From: Streptomyces beigongshangae
Lineage (GTDB): Bacteria; Actinomycetota; Actinomycetes; Streptomycetales; Streptomycetaceae
Reading direction: 5' to 3'
Length of the DNA stretch: 47,186 nt
Assembly (NCBI RefSeq): GCF_019710745.1
Contig: NZ_JAHKJW010000033.1
Coordinates: 41,384-88,569, forward strand
Each line of letters begins with the position of its first letter. The first letter of the stretch is position 1. The notes beneath the pieces are model-generated. The model made no database searches and was not told where the DNA came from. It was given only the letters and a program-made list of their open reading frames with translations. Both the position numbers and the translations under genes were made by a program. This document shows positions 31,970-40,777 of this stretch, piece after piece.

Positions 31970-33388
31970 ATGTTCGATCCGGTCATAGCGCCCAGCGGCA
32001 CGCTCCTCGGCCTGCTCCAGCGGGGCCGCGGCGACGGCACGCTGCACGCGCTCACCGCACCGCGGGCCGAGGCGCTCGCGGCCCTCAACCACTGTGTGCT
32101 GAGCGACCCCCGCCACGACTGGCAGGTGGAGAACCGCTCCCTGTACTACGCCCGCCTCCACCTCGACCTGGGAGGATGCCTCGACGAGATCGAGGCGCAC
32201 CTCTTCGACGCCGCGGACGCGCTCGACACCGACGAGTCCCGTACCGGCCTCGCGCTCGCCGTCCTCGGACACCTCGCCTCGTACGGGAGGCGGGACGCCC
32301 TGGAGCTGCTGCGCCGCTACGCCGCCCACGGCACGAACTGGACCTGGGCCCTCGACGAACTCGCGCTGCGCGACGACGACGCCGGTCTGCGCGCCCTCGC
32401 GGTCCCCGTCCTCGCCCGGTTCCCGGCCGGCCCCGAGGGGGACGCCGAGCTGGCGGCGGTCGTACGGGACTCGTTCGAGCCGCGGCCCTGGCGGCTGTGG
32501 GCCGACGACCCCCGCGGGTCCGTCGCCGCGCGCGTGCGCAGTGCCCGGGAGGCCGGTTCCTTCGACCGGTGGCAGCAGCAGATGCGCCCGTCGGGACCCC
32601 GCCCCGGATGGAGCGTGCGGGCCGTCTTCGAGTGGGCGCAGCAGGGCATCGAGCGCGGGGCCGCCCTCCACGTGCCCGCCGCGCGCTGCCTCACGGCCGT
32701 CGCCGGGCCAGAGGACCGCCCCGAGATCCTCGAAGCCGCCCGCGCCGGGGACGACGGCGCCCGGTGCACCGCCCTGCGCTATCTCGCCGACAGCCACGAT
32801 CCCGACGCACTGGATCTGGTCGAGGCCGCCCAGGGCTCCGGTTCACGGCTCGTGGTGGACGCCGCCGTGGACGCCTTCGAACGGATGCGCAGCGTCGCCG
32901 CGGTGCGGCGGGCCCGCCGCTGGGCCCGTCGGCCCGACGCCCTGGGCGAGGCCGCCGGACGCGTCCTGGCCTGCCGGGGCGGCACACAGGACAGCGAACT
33001 CGTCCTGGACGCCCTGCGCGAGGCCGTACGCGGCGAGGGGCCCGACGCGCAGACCCTGTGGACCCTCGTCGACGGCGCCGGACGGCTCGGCATCGCGGGC
33101 GCCGCCCCCGTCCTGCGGCACGTCTACCGCGAGACCGCCTCGTCCCATCTGCGCGGGCGCGCGGCCCGCGCGCTGGCCGCCACCGATCCCTCCTTCGCCG
33201 CCGGATTCGCCGTCGAGTGCCTCTGGGACTGCGAGGAGACCACCCGCGAGGTGGCCGCACGGCACGCCGAGACCGGGGACGCCCGGGTGGTCGAGCGGCT
33301 CCGCCGGCTCGCCGCCGACCCGGCCGAGGAGGCCGATGTGCAGACCGCGGTCCGCAGCCGGATCGGCCCGGACGCGTCCGCCGTGTGA
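31970..33388 (+). CDS. HEAT-repeat domain protein
   Basis: A 472-residue helical protein. It begins MFDPVIAPSGTLLGLLQRGR, then WQVENRSLYYARLHLDL, and shows HEAT-like units such as YGRRDALELLRRYAAHG, DDAGLRALAVPVLARFP, GARCTALRYLADSHDPDALD, AAPVLRHVYRETASSHLRGR and ARALAATDPSFAAGFAVECL. Likely a scaffold. Start at ATG 31970 by its conserved-looking N-terminus; an in-frame GTG at 31955, one base after the preceding mini-ORF's stop, is an alternative that would be translationally coupled. Unknown partner and pathway. Confidence 0.82.
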   Translation: MFDPVIAPSGTLLGLLQRGRGDGTLHALTAPRAEALAALNHCVLSDPRHDWQVENRSLYYARLHLDLGGCLDEIEAHLFDAADALDTDESRTGLALAVLGHLASYGRRDALELLRRYAAHGTNWTWALDELALRDDDAGLRALAVPVLARFPAGPEGDAELAAVVRDSFEPRPWRLWADDPRGSVAARVRSAREAGSFDRWQQQMRPSGPRPGWSVRAVFEWAQQGIERGAALHVPAARCLTAVAGPEDRPEILEAARAGDDGARCTALRYLADSHDPDALDLVEAAQGSGSRLVVDAAVDAFERMRSVAAVRRARRWARRPDALGEAAGRVLACRGGTQDSELVLDALREAVRGEGPDAQTLWTLVDGAGRLGIAGAAPVLRHVYRETASSHLRGRAARALAATDPSFAAGFAVECLWDCEETTREVAARHAETGDARVVERLRRLAADPAEEADVQTAVRSRIGPDASAV

Positions 33389-33426
33389 GACCGCCCGGAG
33401 CAGTCGCGCGGAGCAGTCGCGCGGGA

Positions 33427-33441
33427 CCGGCCGACGGCCGG
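33427..33441. terminator. Short GC-rich inverted repeat after the HEAT gene
   Basis: CCGGCCG and CGGCCGG separated by one A, about 40 bp after the HEAT gene. A tandem 13-bp duplication (CGGAGCAGTCGCG) precedes it at 33396-33421. Weak terminator candidate. Confidence 0.4.
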
Positions 33442-33640
33442 CCGGGGTCCGTGCGCGGGAGCGGCGTGTGTGTCCCGTCGGCGGCCCGTACCCCGCCGGT
33501 GGCCCGCCGGTACGGATCCGGACGCCGGGGCGTGACCGGTCCGTGACGTGAGGGGCCCGGAGCGCAACGGCCACGGGACGTTCCCCGCCCGGAAAGATCC
33601 ACGTCGACGCGTCCACGTCCGGCGCGACGACAACACCCGT

Positions 33641-34765
33641 ATGCGTGTCGTCATCGTGACCGAGTCCTTCCCACCCGATGTGAACGGCGTGGCCCACTGC
33701 GCGCTCCAGACCGCCCGGCACCTCGTCGAGCGCGGTCACACCCCCCTCGTCGTCGCCCCGGCCACCTCCCCCGGGAGCGGGACCGACGCCACCGCCCCCT
33801 GCCCCGTCGTCCGCGTCCCCTCCCTGCCGCTGCCCGGCTACTCCCAGGTCCGCGTCGCCCTCCCCAGCCGCCGCGTCGCCGCCGCGATCACCGCCCACCG
33901 CGCGGACATCGTCCACCTGGCCGGCCCCTTCGTCCTCGGCGTCCGGGGCATGGCCGCCGCCGGCCGGCTCGGCATCCCCGCCGTGGCCGTCTACCAGACC
34001 GACCTCGCCGGCTACGCCCGTACGTACATGGGCGCGGGCGAGGCCGCCGCCTGGCGCCGTATCCGCTCCGTCCACGCCGCCGCCGACCGCACGCTCGCCC
34101 CGTCCGGCGCGGCCCTGCACGACCTGGAGGCGCACGGGGTGCCCCGGGTGCGGCTGTGGCCGCGCGGCGTCGACACCGTCCGCTTCCGGCCGGAGCACCG
34201 GGACGACGCCCTCCGCCGTGAACTCGCGCCGAACGGCGAGCTGATCGTCGGCTACGTGGGCCGGCTCGCTCCCGAGAAGCAGGTCGAACTGCTCGCCGGG
34301 GTCTGCGCCCTGGACGGCGTACGCGTGGTCGTCGTGGGCGACGGGCCGAGCCGGCCCGGCCTGGAGCAGGCGCTGCCGGGCGCCGTCTTCCTGGGCCGCC
34401 GCACCGGCGGCGAACTCGCGCGGATCTTCGCCTCCCTGGACGTCTTCGCGCACACCGGCCCGTTCGAGACCTTCTGCCAGACCGTCCAGGAGGCCATGGC
34501 GAGCGGCGTCCCGGTCGTCGCCCCCGCCGCGGGCGGCCCGCTGGACCTGGTCGCGCACGGGCGCACCGGGCTGCTCGTCCCGCCGGGCGACGGGGCCGCC
34601 GTCCGCGACGCCGTGTGGTCGCTCGCCGCCGACCCCGCGCTGCGGGCCGCGTACGGCGCCGAGGCGCGGCGCAGGGTCGAGGGCCGCACCTGGGCCGTCG
34701 TCGGGGACGCGCTCGTCGAGCACTACACGGACGTCCTGGCCGGACGGGCGGTGCTGGCGGCATGA
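33641..34765 (+). CDS. GT4 family glycosyltransferase
   Basis: A 374-residue GT-B transferase resembling mannosyltransferases of the PimC/MgtA kind. N-terminal acceptor domain starts MRVVIVTESFPPDVNGVAHC (glycine-rich loop with FPPDVNG), with HRADIVHLAGPFVLGVRGM; the C-terminal donor domain has VGYVGRLAPEKQVELLAGV, VVVVGDGPSRPGLEQAL and the EX7E-type signature GPFETFCQTVQEAMASGVP (about 279-297). Uses a nucleotide sugar, likely GDP-mannose, at the membrane or on lipid acceptors. The ATG at 33641 is chosen for the start of the GT-B fold. The stop overlaps the next glycosyltransferase by 4 bp. Confidence 0.9.
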   Translation: MRVVIVTESFPPDVNGVAHCALQTARHLVERGHTPLVVAPATSPGSGTDATAPCPVVRVPSLPLPGYSQVRVALPSRRVAAAITAHRADIVHLAGPFVLGVRGMAAAGRLGIPAVAVYQTDLAGYARTYMGAGEAAAWRRIRSVHAAADRTLAPSGAALHDLEAHGVPRVRLWPRGVDTVRFRPEHRDDALRRELAPNGELIVGYVGRLAPEKQVELLAGVCALDGVRVVVVGDGPSRPGLEQALPGAVFLGRRTGGELARIFASLDVFAHTGPFETFCQTVQEAMASGVPVVAPAAGGPLDLVAHGRTGLLVPPGDGAAVRDAVWSLAADPALRAAYGAEARRRVEGRTWAVVGDALVEHYTDVLAGRAVLAA

Positions 34766-36045
34766 ACAAGCCCCTGAACCCCCTGAACCCCCTGAATCCC
34801 CTGACCATCGTTCGCCTCGCCAACTTCGTCGCCCCGGCCTCCGGGGGGCTGCGGACCGCGCTGCGCGAACTGGGCGCCGGCTACCTCGCGGCCGGGCACC
34901 GGCCCGTACTGATCGTGCCCGGCGAGCGCTTCTCGGACCGCGAGACCGGGCAGGGACGCGTCATCACCCTGCCGGGCCCGGTGCTGCCCGGCACCGGCGG
35001 CTACCGCGTCCTCACCGACAGACGGCGGGTGGCGGCGCTCCTGGAGACGCTCGTCCCCGACCGGCTGGAGGTCTCCGACCGTACGACGCTGCGCTGGACC
35101 GGGGTCTGGGCGCGGCGCGCCCGGGTGCCCGCGGTGATGGTGTCCCACGAGACCGCCGACGGCGTGCTGCGCACCTGGGGCGTGCCGCCGGGTCTGGCCC
35201 GGCGGACCTCCGACGCCTTCAACCTGCGTACCGCGCACCACTACGCGCGCGTGGTGTGCACGACGGAGTTCGCGGAGCGCGAGTTCGTCCGCATCGGCGC
35301 CCGCAACGTCGTACGCGCCCCCCTGGGCGTCGACCTGGACGGGCGGCGTCCCGGGCTGCGGGATGCGGCGGTCCGGGCCCGGTACGCGCGTCCGGACGAG
35401 GTCCTGCTGGTGATGTGCTCCCGGCTGTCGGTCGAGAAGCGGCCCGGTGCTGCCCTGGACGCGCTGGAGGCGCTGCTGCGCGGCGGGCGGCGCGCGGCGC
35501 TCGTGGTGGCCGGGGACGGGCCGCTGCGGGCCCGTCTCGTGCGGCGGGCGCGCGAGCGGGGGCTGCCCGTCACGTTCCTCGGGCACGTCGCCGACCGCGC
35601 GCACCTCGGCGTCCTGCAGGCATCCGCCGACGTGTGCCTCGCGCCCGGTCCCGCCGAGACCTTCGGGCTGGCCGCCCTGGAGGCGATGGCCTGCGGCACG
35701 CCCGTCGTGGTCAGTGTTTCGTCCGCGCTTCCCGAGGTCGTCGGCTCCGCCGGGGCCACCGCGGCGGACACCGGGGAGGCGTTCGGCGCGGCCGTGCGGA
35801 TGCTCATGGACCGGCCCGAGGGCGAGCGGCGGGCGGCGGCACGCGCGCGTGCCGAGTGTTTCGGGTGGTCCGCCGCCGTGGAGGCGTTCCTCGCCGCGCA
35901 CGACGCGCCCGCCCGCGCGGGGCAGCGGCCGCAGGTGCCCGCGCCCGACCGCACCCTCCTTCCCGGCCTTCCTCTCCTTCCCGACCCGCCCCTTCCTCCC
36001 GGTCGGCGGCTTCTGCCCGGTGTGCCGCGGCCCCGGAGCGGCTAG
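34762..36045 (+). CDS. GT4 family glycosyltransferase with tandem N-P-L N-terminus
   Basis: A 427-residue GT-B enzyme, translationally coupled to the previous one (ATGA). N-terminus MNKPLNPLNPLNPLTIVRLA derives from four 9-bp direct repeats (34771-34806). The fold starts with IVRLANFVAPASGGLRTALRE; donor-domain motifs are CSRLSVEKRPGAALDALEAL, ALVVAGDGPLRARLVRRARE and the EX7E motif GPAETFGLAALEAMACGTP (about 310-328). The C-terminal 40 residues are Pro/Leu-rich low complexity. Likely acts with its neighbour on a glycolipid or exopolysaccharide, substrate unknown. Confidence 0.88.
   Translation: MNKPLNPLNPLNPLTIVRLANFVAPASGGLRTALRELGAGYLAAGHRPVLIVPGERFSDRETGQGRVITLPGPVLPGTGGYRVLTDRRRVAALLETLVPDRLEVSDRTTLRWTGVWARRARVPAVMVSHETADGVLRTWGVPPGLARRTSDAFNLRTAHHYARVVCTTEFAEREFVRIGARNVVRAPLGVDLDGRRPGLRDAAVRARYARPDEVLLVMCSRLSVEKRPGAALDALEALLRGGRRAALVVAGDGPLRARLVRRARERGLPVTFLGHVADRAHLGVLQASADVCLAPGPAETFGLAALEAMACGTPVVVSVSSALPEVVGSAGATAADTGEAFGAAVRMLMDRPEGERRAAARARAECFGWSAAVEAFLAAHDAPARAGQRPQVPAPDRTLLPGLPLLPDPPLPPGRRLLPGVPRPRSG
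34771..34806 (+). repeat. Four tandem 9-bp repeats inside a coding region
   Basis: Units CCCCTGAAC, CCCCTGAAC, CCCCTGAAT and CCCCTGACC encode Pro-Leu-Asn repeats at the N-terminus of the second glycosyltransferase. Length could vary by slippage in 3-codon steps. Confidence 0.85.
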
Positions 36046-36083
36046 CGGCCCCGGAGCGACCGGAGGCCCCGGAGCGACCGGAG
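36028..36083. repeat. Three tandem 18-19 bp repeats spanning a stop codon
   Basis: Units CGGCCCCGGAGCGGCTAG, CGGCCCCGGAGCGACCGGA and GGCCCCGGAGCGACCGGAG follow each other; the first contains the stop codon of the glycosyltransferase. They fill the space to the convergent pxpC gene. Confidence 0.8.
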
Positions 36084-36120
36084 GAGCGCGCGCTCCCCGT
36101 GCCCTGGAACGGCCGGAGGA

Positions 36121-36999
36121 CTACGGCGTCCTCCGTGAGCCCGAAAGCACGAAACGTACCGGTGTGCCCGGGACCGCCTGGGCCGCCGCCGGGAGGTCGG
36201 CGGGGCGGACCACCGCGATCACCGGGTAGCCGCCCGTGGTCGGGTGGTCCGCCAGGAAGATCACCGGGCTGCCGTCCGGGGGGACCTGGACCGCGCCCAG
36301 GACCATGCCCTCGCTCGGCAGTTCGCCCTCGACCGCCCGCTCCAGGGCGGGCCCCTCCGTGCGCAGGCCGATGCGGTTGCTCGCCGGGGACACCCGGTAG
36401 GTGTGCGTGGCGAAGGTGCGCAGGGCCGTCGCCGTGAACCAGTCGTCGCGCGGGCCGGGCGTCACCCGCAGGACGAGTTCCGCCGGCGGGGACGGCTGCG
36501 GGGCGGCGTCCACGCGCGCGTGGACGCCGCCCGGCCTGCCCAGGGGGAGCACCGCCCCGGCGGCCAGGGGCGGCGGGCCGAGACCCGACAGCAGGTCCGT
36601 CGACCGGCTGCCCAGCACCGGCTCGACGGTCACACCGCCGGACACGGCCACGTAGGCGCGTACTCCGGAGACCGCCGCCCCCACCGACAGCAGGGCCCCG
36701 GCGGGCACGTGCACCGGGGCCCCCCAGGCGGCCGGGCGGCCGTTCACCGAGACGGGGCAGGGGGCGCCCCCCACGGCCACCGTGACCGCCGAACGCGGCC
36801 GCAGGTCGCACCCGTCGAGCGTCGTCTCCAGGAGGGCCGCGTCGGGCGGGTTGCCGACGAGCCGGTTCATCAGGGCGGCGGCGGGCCCGTCCAGCGCGCC
36901 GGAGCGCGGTACGCCGAGGTGGGCGTGGCCCGGACGCCCCCGGTCCTGCACCGTGGTCAGCGCCCCGGCCCGTACGACGACCAGTGCGCGGTCGGTCAT
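36121..36999 (-). CDS. pxpC: 5-oxoprolinase subunit PxpC
   Basis: A 292-residue member of the biotin-dependent carboxylase/UreA2 family, a subunit of the ATP-dependent 5-oxoprolinase PxpABC that opens pyroglutamate to glutamate. Motifs: TTVQDRGRPGHAHLGVPRSG (about 15-34), ALLETTLDG, YVAVSGGVTVEPVLGSRSTD, then SNRIGLRTEG, LADHPTTGGYPVIAVV. Also called biotin-dependent carboxyltransferase in annotations. The ATG at 36999 overlaps the pxpB stop by one base (TGATG). Full length, no disruption. Confidence 0.92.
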   Translation of the reverse strand: MTDRALVVVRAGALTTVQDRGRPGHAHLGVPRSGALDGPAAALMNRLVGNPPDAALLETTLDGCDLRPRSAVTVAVGGAPCPVSVNGRPAAWGAPVHVPAGALLSVGAAVSGVRAYVAVSGGVTVEPVLGSRSTDLLSGLGPPPLAAGAVLPLGRPGGVHARVDAAPQPSPPAELVLRVTPGPRDDWFTATALRTFATHTYRVSPASNRIGLRTEGPALERAVEGELPSEGMVLGAVQVPPDGSPVIFLADHPTTGGYPVIAVVRPADLPAAAQAVPGTPVRFVLSGSRRTP

Positions 37000-37613
37000 C
37001 AGGGGCCCACCGGCACGAAGCGCACCGGTGTGCCCGGGGACAGCAGCGCGGCCGGTACGCGCGTGTGGTCCCACAGGACGGCGTCCGTCGTGCCGATCAG
37101 CCGCCAGCCGCCCGGCGAGGAGCGCGGGTACACGCCCGTGTAAGGGCCCGCCAGGCCCACGGAACCCGCCGGGACGGCCGTGCGGGGCGTCGCGTGCCGG
37201 GGCACGGCGTAGCGGCCCGGAAGGCCGGTGAGATAGCCGAAGCCGGGCGCGAAGCCGCAGAAGGCGACCCGGAACCCGGCCGCCGCGTGGAGGCGCGCCG
37301 CCTCGCCCGGGGACACGCCCCAGCGCCGGGCGACGTCCGCCAGGTCCGGCCCGTCGTAGCGCACGGGGATCTCCACCACGTCCTTCGAAGGGGGCGGGAC
37401 GGGCGGCAGCCGCGCCCCGGCCAGCCACGCGGCCAGCCGGGCCGGCTCGTCCAGGCCGTCGAGGAGGACCGTGCGGGCCGCGGGGACGATCTCGCGCGCG
37501 CGGAGGGAACCCTCCGCGCGCCGGCGCAGCAGCTCGGCGTGCAGGGCCTGCGCCTCCTCGTCCGTGGCCACCTCGACGAGCAGGGCGCGGTCGCCGACCG
37601 GCAGTGCCCTCAT
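36999..37613 (-). CDS. pxpB: 5-oxoprolinase subunit PxpB
   Basis: A 204-residue protein of the allophanate hydrolase subunit 1 (KipI) family. Motifs: GDRALLVEVATDEEAQALHAE-like N-terminus, LDGLDEPARLAAW, EIPVRYDGPDLADVARRWGV (about 80-99), FCGFAPGFGYLTGLP (about 117-131), VPAGSVGLAGPYTGVYPRSSPGG (in two pieces) and GWRLIGTTDAVLWD. In PxpABC it partners PxpC. Start ATG 37613 overlaps the pxpA stop by 4 bp. Confidence 0.93.
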   Translation of the reverse strand: MRALPVGDRALLVEVATDEEAQALHAELLRRRAEGSLRAREIVPAARTVLLDGLDEPARLAAWLAGARLPPVPPPSKDVVEIPVRYDGPDLADVARRWGVSPGEAARLHAAAGFRVAFCGFAPGFGYLTGLPGRYAVPRHATPRTAVPAGSVGLAGPYTGVYPRSSPGGWRLIGTTDAVLWDHTRVPAALLSPGTPVRFVPVGP

Positions 37614-38380
37614 GCGAACGCCTCCACGCGCACGCCCGACTCCTCCAGCCGTGCCCGGACCCGGCGGGCCAGGTCCACCGCGCCGGGCGTGTCGCCGTGC
37701 AGGCACAGGGAACGGGCCCGCACCTGGATGTCACGCCCCGAATGCGCCCTCACGACACCGGAACGCGCGAGGTCCAGCGAGCGTTCCACGACGGCATCGG
37801 GTTCCGTGATCACCGCGCCGTCCCGGCCGCGCGGCACGAGCGTGCCCCCGTCGGTGTACGCCCGGTCCGCGAACGCCTCGGTGACGACCGGCAGCCCCGC
37901 CTCCGCGGCCGCGCCGAGGAACCGCGAACCCGGCAGGCCGAGCACCGGGAGCGTGGCGCCGGCGAGAAGCACCCCGGCCACGACCGCCCCGGCCTGCTCC
38001 TCGTCGTGCACGATCCGGTTGTAGAGCGCGCCGTGCGGTTTCACGTACGCCACGCGCGCGCCCGCCGCACGGGCGAAGACCTCCAGGGCGCCGATCTGGT
38101 ACGCCACCTCGGCCGCCAGCTCGTCCGGCGGCACGTCCATCGCGCGCCGCCCGAAGCCCGCCAGGTCCCGGTAGGAGACCTGGGCGCCGATCCGTACGCC
38201 GCGCCCGGCGGCCAGGTCGCACACCCGCCGCATCGTGGAGGCGTCCCCGGCGTGGAAGCCGCAGGCCACGTTGGCACTGGTGACGACGGACAGCAGCCGT
38301 TCGTCGTCGGTCAGCCGCCAGCGGCCGAAGCCCTCGCCGAGATCGGCGTTGAGATCGATCGAGGTCGTGATCGGGGTCAT
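37610..38380 (-). CDS. pxpA: 5-oxoprolinase subunit PxpA (LamB/YcsF family)
   Basis: A 256-residue protein of the LamB/YcsF family, the carbohydrate-deacetylase-like third subunit of 5-oxoprolinase. Motifs: IDLNADLGEGFGRWRLTDDE (about 8-27), SANVACGFHAGDASTMRR (about 35-52), GAQVSYRDLAGFGRRAMDV, YVKPHGALYNRIVHDEEQA, EAFADRAYTDGGTLVPRG and SLCLHGDTPGAVDLARRVR. Length and motifs are normal. The order A-B-C is the usual pxp order. Confidence 0.95.
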   Translation of the reverse strand: MTPITTSIDLNADLGEGFGRWRLTDDERLLSVVTSANVACGFHAGDASTMRRVCDLAAGRGVRIGAQVSYRDLAGFGRRAMDVPPDELAAEVAYQIGALEVFARAAGARVAYVKPHGALYNRIVHDEEQAGAVVAGVLLAGATLPVLGLPGSRFLGAAAEAGLPVVTEAFADRAYTDGGTLVPRGRDGAVITEPDAVVERSLDLARSGVVRAHSGRDIQVRARSLCLHGDTPGAVDLARRVRARLEESGVRVEAFA

Positions 38381-38410
38381 GAAGGGTCCGTTCTCGGGTC
38401 GGGTCCCGGG

Positions 38411-39280
38411 TCAGGCGACGCGGTACTGCTCGTCGCGGGCGTCGGTGACGAACATCTGCCCCGGCGCGTGGGTGATCGCGAACGGCGGGCGCGAGGCCAT
38501 CACCACGGCCTGCGGCGTCACACCGCAGGCCCAGAACACCGGGATGTCGTCCGGGGCGGCGTCCACCGGGTCCCCGAAGTCGGGACGGCCCAGGTCCTCG
38601 ATGCCGAGGGCGGCCGGGTCGCCGCAGTACACCGGACTGCCGTGCACCGAGGGCAGCAGGCTGGTCTCCCGGATCGCCGCGGGCAGGTGCTCGGGCGGCA
38701 CCGGGCGCATGGACACCACCATGGGCCCGTGCAGCCGCCCGGCGGGACGGCACCGGCGGCCGGTCACGTACATGGAGACGTTGCGTCCCTGCTCGATGTG
38801 GCGCATCGGCACACCCGCCTCGGCCAGCGCCCACTCGAAGGTGAAGCTGCACCCGATGAGGAACGACACCAGGTCGTCGCGCCAGTGCGCCACCACGTCC
38901 GTGGGCTCCTCCACCAGCTCGCCGTCGGCCCACACCCGGTAGCGCGGCAGATCGGTGCGCAGATCGGCGCCCTCCGCCAGGACGGTCGTCCAGGAACCGG
39001 CGTCGGTGACGTCGAGCACGGGGCACGGCTTCGGGTTGCGCTGGCAGAACAGCAGCATGTCGTACGCCCAGTCGGCCGGCACCGAGATCAGGTTCGCCTG
39101 GGTGTGGCCCGCCGCGCAGCCCGCCGTGGGACCCGAAAGACCCGCGCGGAACCGGGCGCGCGCCTGCGCCGGGCTCCACGCGTGCGCGTGCCCGTGCGTG
39201 TCGTCGTGGTGCCGCCGCCCGCGCTCGGGGCCGCCGGGCAGGACGGCCGGGCGGTGGTGCGTGCTCGGTGACCGGTTCAC
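38411..39280 (-). CDS. D-glutamate cyclase-like putative hydro-lyase (DUF1445)
   Basis: A 289-residue protein of the DUF1445 family, whose members include the D-glutamate cyclase that makes 5-oxo-D-proline. Motifs: AGCAAGHTQANLISVPADWA (in two pieces), FCQRNPKPCPVLDVTD, VSFLIGCSFTFEWALAEAG, MRHIEQGRNVSMYVT, MVVSMRPVPPEHLPAA, SPVYCGDPAALGIEDLGRPD and VFWACGVTPQAVVMASRPPF. Start GTG 39280 overlaps the upstream MFS stop by 4 bp (GTGA); the first 40 residues are His-rich (RRHHDDTHGHAHAW). Genes around it suggest a role in glutamate or pyroglutamate handling; the activity is inferred. Confidence 0.85.
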   Translation of the reverse strand: MNRSPSTHHRPAVLPGGPERGRRHHDDTHGHAHAWSPAQARARFRAGLSGPTAGCAAGHTQANLISVPADWAYDMLLFCQRNPKPCPVLDVTDAGSWTTVLAEGADLRTDLPRYRVWADGELVEEPTDVVAHWRDDLVSFLIGCSFTFEWALAEAGVPMRHIEQGRNVSMYVTGRRCRPAGRLHGPMVVSMRPVPPEHLPAAIRETSLLPSVHGSPVYCGDPAALGIEDLGRPDFGDPVDAAPDDIPVFWACGVTPQAVVMASRPPFAITHAPGQMFVTDARDEQYRVA

Positions 39281-40596
39281 AGGAGCTCCTTCCCACGGGT
39301 CTCGGGCAGACCGGTCAGGGCCAGCGCCGCGAGACCGTATCCGATGGCGCCGAAGACCAGCGCGCCGCCGACGCCCCAGCTGTCGGCCAGGAAACCGACC
39401 AGCGTCGGGAAGACCGCGCCCACGGCACGGCCGGTGTTGTACGTGAAACCCTGCCCCGTGCCGCGTACGGCCGTCGGGTACAGCTCGCTGAGGAACGAGC
39501 CGAAGCCGCTGAAGATCGCCGACATGCAGAACCCGAGCGGGAACCCGAGCACCAGGACGAGGGTGTCGGCGCCGCCGGGGATGTTCGCGTAGGCCAGGAT
39601 GCAGACCGCCGAGAGGACCGCGAAGAGCAGGATGTTGCGCTTGCGGCCCAGCTTGTCGGTGAGGAGGCCGCCGGTCAGGTAACCGGCGAAGGCTCCCGAG
39701 ATCAGGAACGCGAGGTAGCCGCCGGTGCCGACGACGGACAGCCCGCGGTCCGTCTTGAGGTACGTGGGGACCCAGGTGGCCAGTGTGTAGTAGCCGCCCT
39801 GGACGCCCGTGGAGAGCAGCACGGCGAAGAGCGTCGTCCTCAGCAGCCCGGGCGCGGCGGCCGTGCCCGGCTTGAAGATCGCGGCGAAGGAGCCCTTCTC
39901 GGGGCTCTCCCTGCGGCGCTCGGCCGCCTCCGGGGCGTCCTGCACCCGCCGGCGCACCCAGACGACCAGCAGGGCCGGCAGCGCACCGGTCCAGAACATC
40001 ACGCGCCAGGCGATGTCGTCGTCGAGGAACTGGAAGACCAGCGTGTAGACGATCACGGCGAGCCCCCAGCCGACGGCCCAGGAGCTCTGGATCGCGCCGA
40101 GCGTGCGCCCCCGGTGCTTGGGGCTCGCGTACTCGGCGACCAGGATCGCGCCGACCGCCCACTCGCCGCCGAAACCGAGACCCTGGAGGGCGCGGAAGAC
40201 CAGCAGGGTCTCGTAGTTGGGCGCGAAACCGCAGGCCACGGTGAAGACCGCGTAGGTGACTACGGTGATCATCAGCGCCTTGACACGCCCGATCCGGTCC
40301 GCGATGACCCCCGCGGCCGCGCCGCCGATCGCGGACACCACCAGCGTGACGGTCGTGAACAGCCCGGTCTGGCCGCTGTCGAGACCGAAGTACGCCGCCA
40401 GGGCCACCATGCTCAGCGGCAGCGTGAAGTAGTCGTACGAGTCCAGCGCGTAGCCGCCGAACGCGCCGCCGAAGGCGCGGCGGCCCCGCGGCCCGAGCGC
40501 GCGCAGCCACGCGAACGCGCCCTCGTCGGCGACGGGCTCACCCGCTCCCGGGCGCGCCGTGCCGGGCGGGGCCTGCGGTGGAGGGGTCGTGCTCAT
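39277..40596 (-). CDS. MFS transporter (sugar-porter-like / SHS type)
   Basis: A 439-residue protein with 12 predicted helices. It has GGYALDSYDYFTLPLSM (about 44-60), the MFS signature GVIADRIGRVKALM, QGLGFGGEWAVGAILVAEYA, and the second-half repeat GGLLTDKLGRKRN. Resembles sialate/lactate-type MFS symporters for organic acids. First gene of the pxp operon, so the likely cargo is 5-oxoproline, glutamate or a related acid (inference). The ATG at 40596 follows GAGGTGCCC. Its promoter lies at 40778-40807. Confidence 0.9.
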   Translation of the reverse strand: MSTTPPPQAPPGTARPGAGEPVADEGAFAWLRALGPRGRRAFGGAFGGYALDSYDYFTLPLSMVALAAYFGLDSGQTGLFTTVTLVVSAIGGAAAGVIADRIGRVKALMITVVTYAVFTVACGFAPNYETLLVFRALQGLGFGGEWAVGAILVAEYASPKHRGRTLGAIQSSWAVGWGLAVIVYTLVFQFLDDDIAWRVMFWTGALPALLVVWVRRRVQDAPEAAERRRESPEKGSFAAIFKPGTAAAPGLLRTTLFAVLLSTGVQGGYYTLATWVPTYLKTDRGLSVVGTGGYLAFLISGAFAGYLTGGLLTDKLGRKRNILLFAVLSAVCILAYANIPGGADTLVLVLGFPLGFCMSAIFSGFGSFLSELYPTAVRGTGQGFTYNTGRAVGAVFPTLVGFLADSWGVGGALVFGAIGYGLAALALTGLPETRGKELL

Positions 40597-40640
40597 GGGC
40601 ACCTCGCAGATGAGGGACGGGAGGGTGCTTCGGACCTGAC

Positions 40641-40736
40641 CGTGCCGTGCTGAGCCGTGCTGAGCCGTGCTAAGCGGTGCTGTGCCGTGCCGTGCCGTGC
40701 CGTTTCGTGTCGCGCCGTGCGGTGCCGTGCGGAAGC
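40641..40736. repeat. GTGCT/GTGCC microsatellite in the operon leader
   Basis: Runs of CCGTGCTGAG (three) followed by repeated GTGCC and GTGCG units fill the 5' leader of the pxp operon (read from the minus strand). Imperfect 5- and 10-bp periodicities. Could affect leader RNA structure. Confidence 0.75.
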
Positions 40737-40777
40737 GGTCGGCCCCGGTCCGGTGGAGCGGCCGGTGCCTGACTAGC

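Noticed and set aside
37604..39271. 555-codon plus-strand frame
   Set aside because: Antisense to pxpA and the DUF1445 gene.
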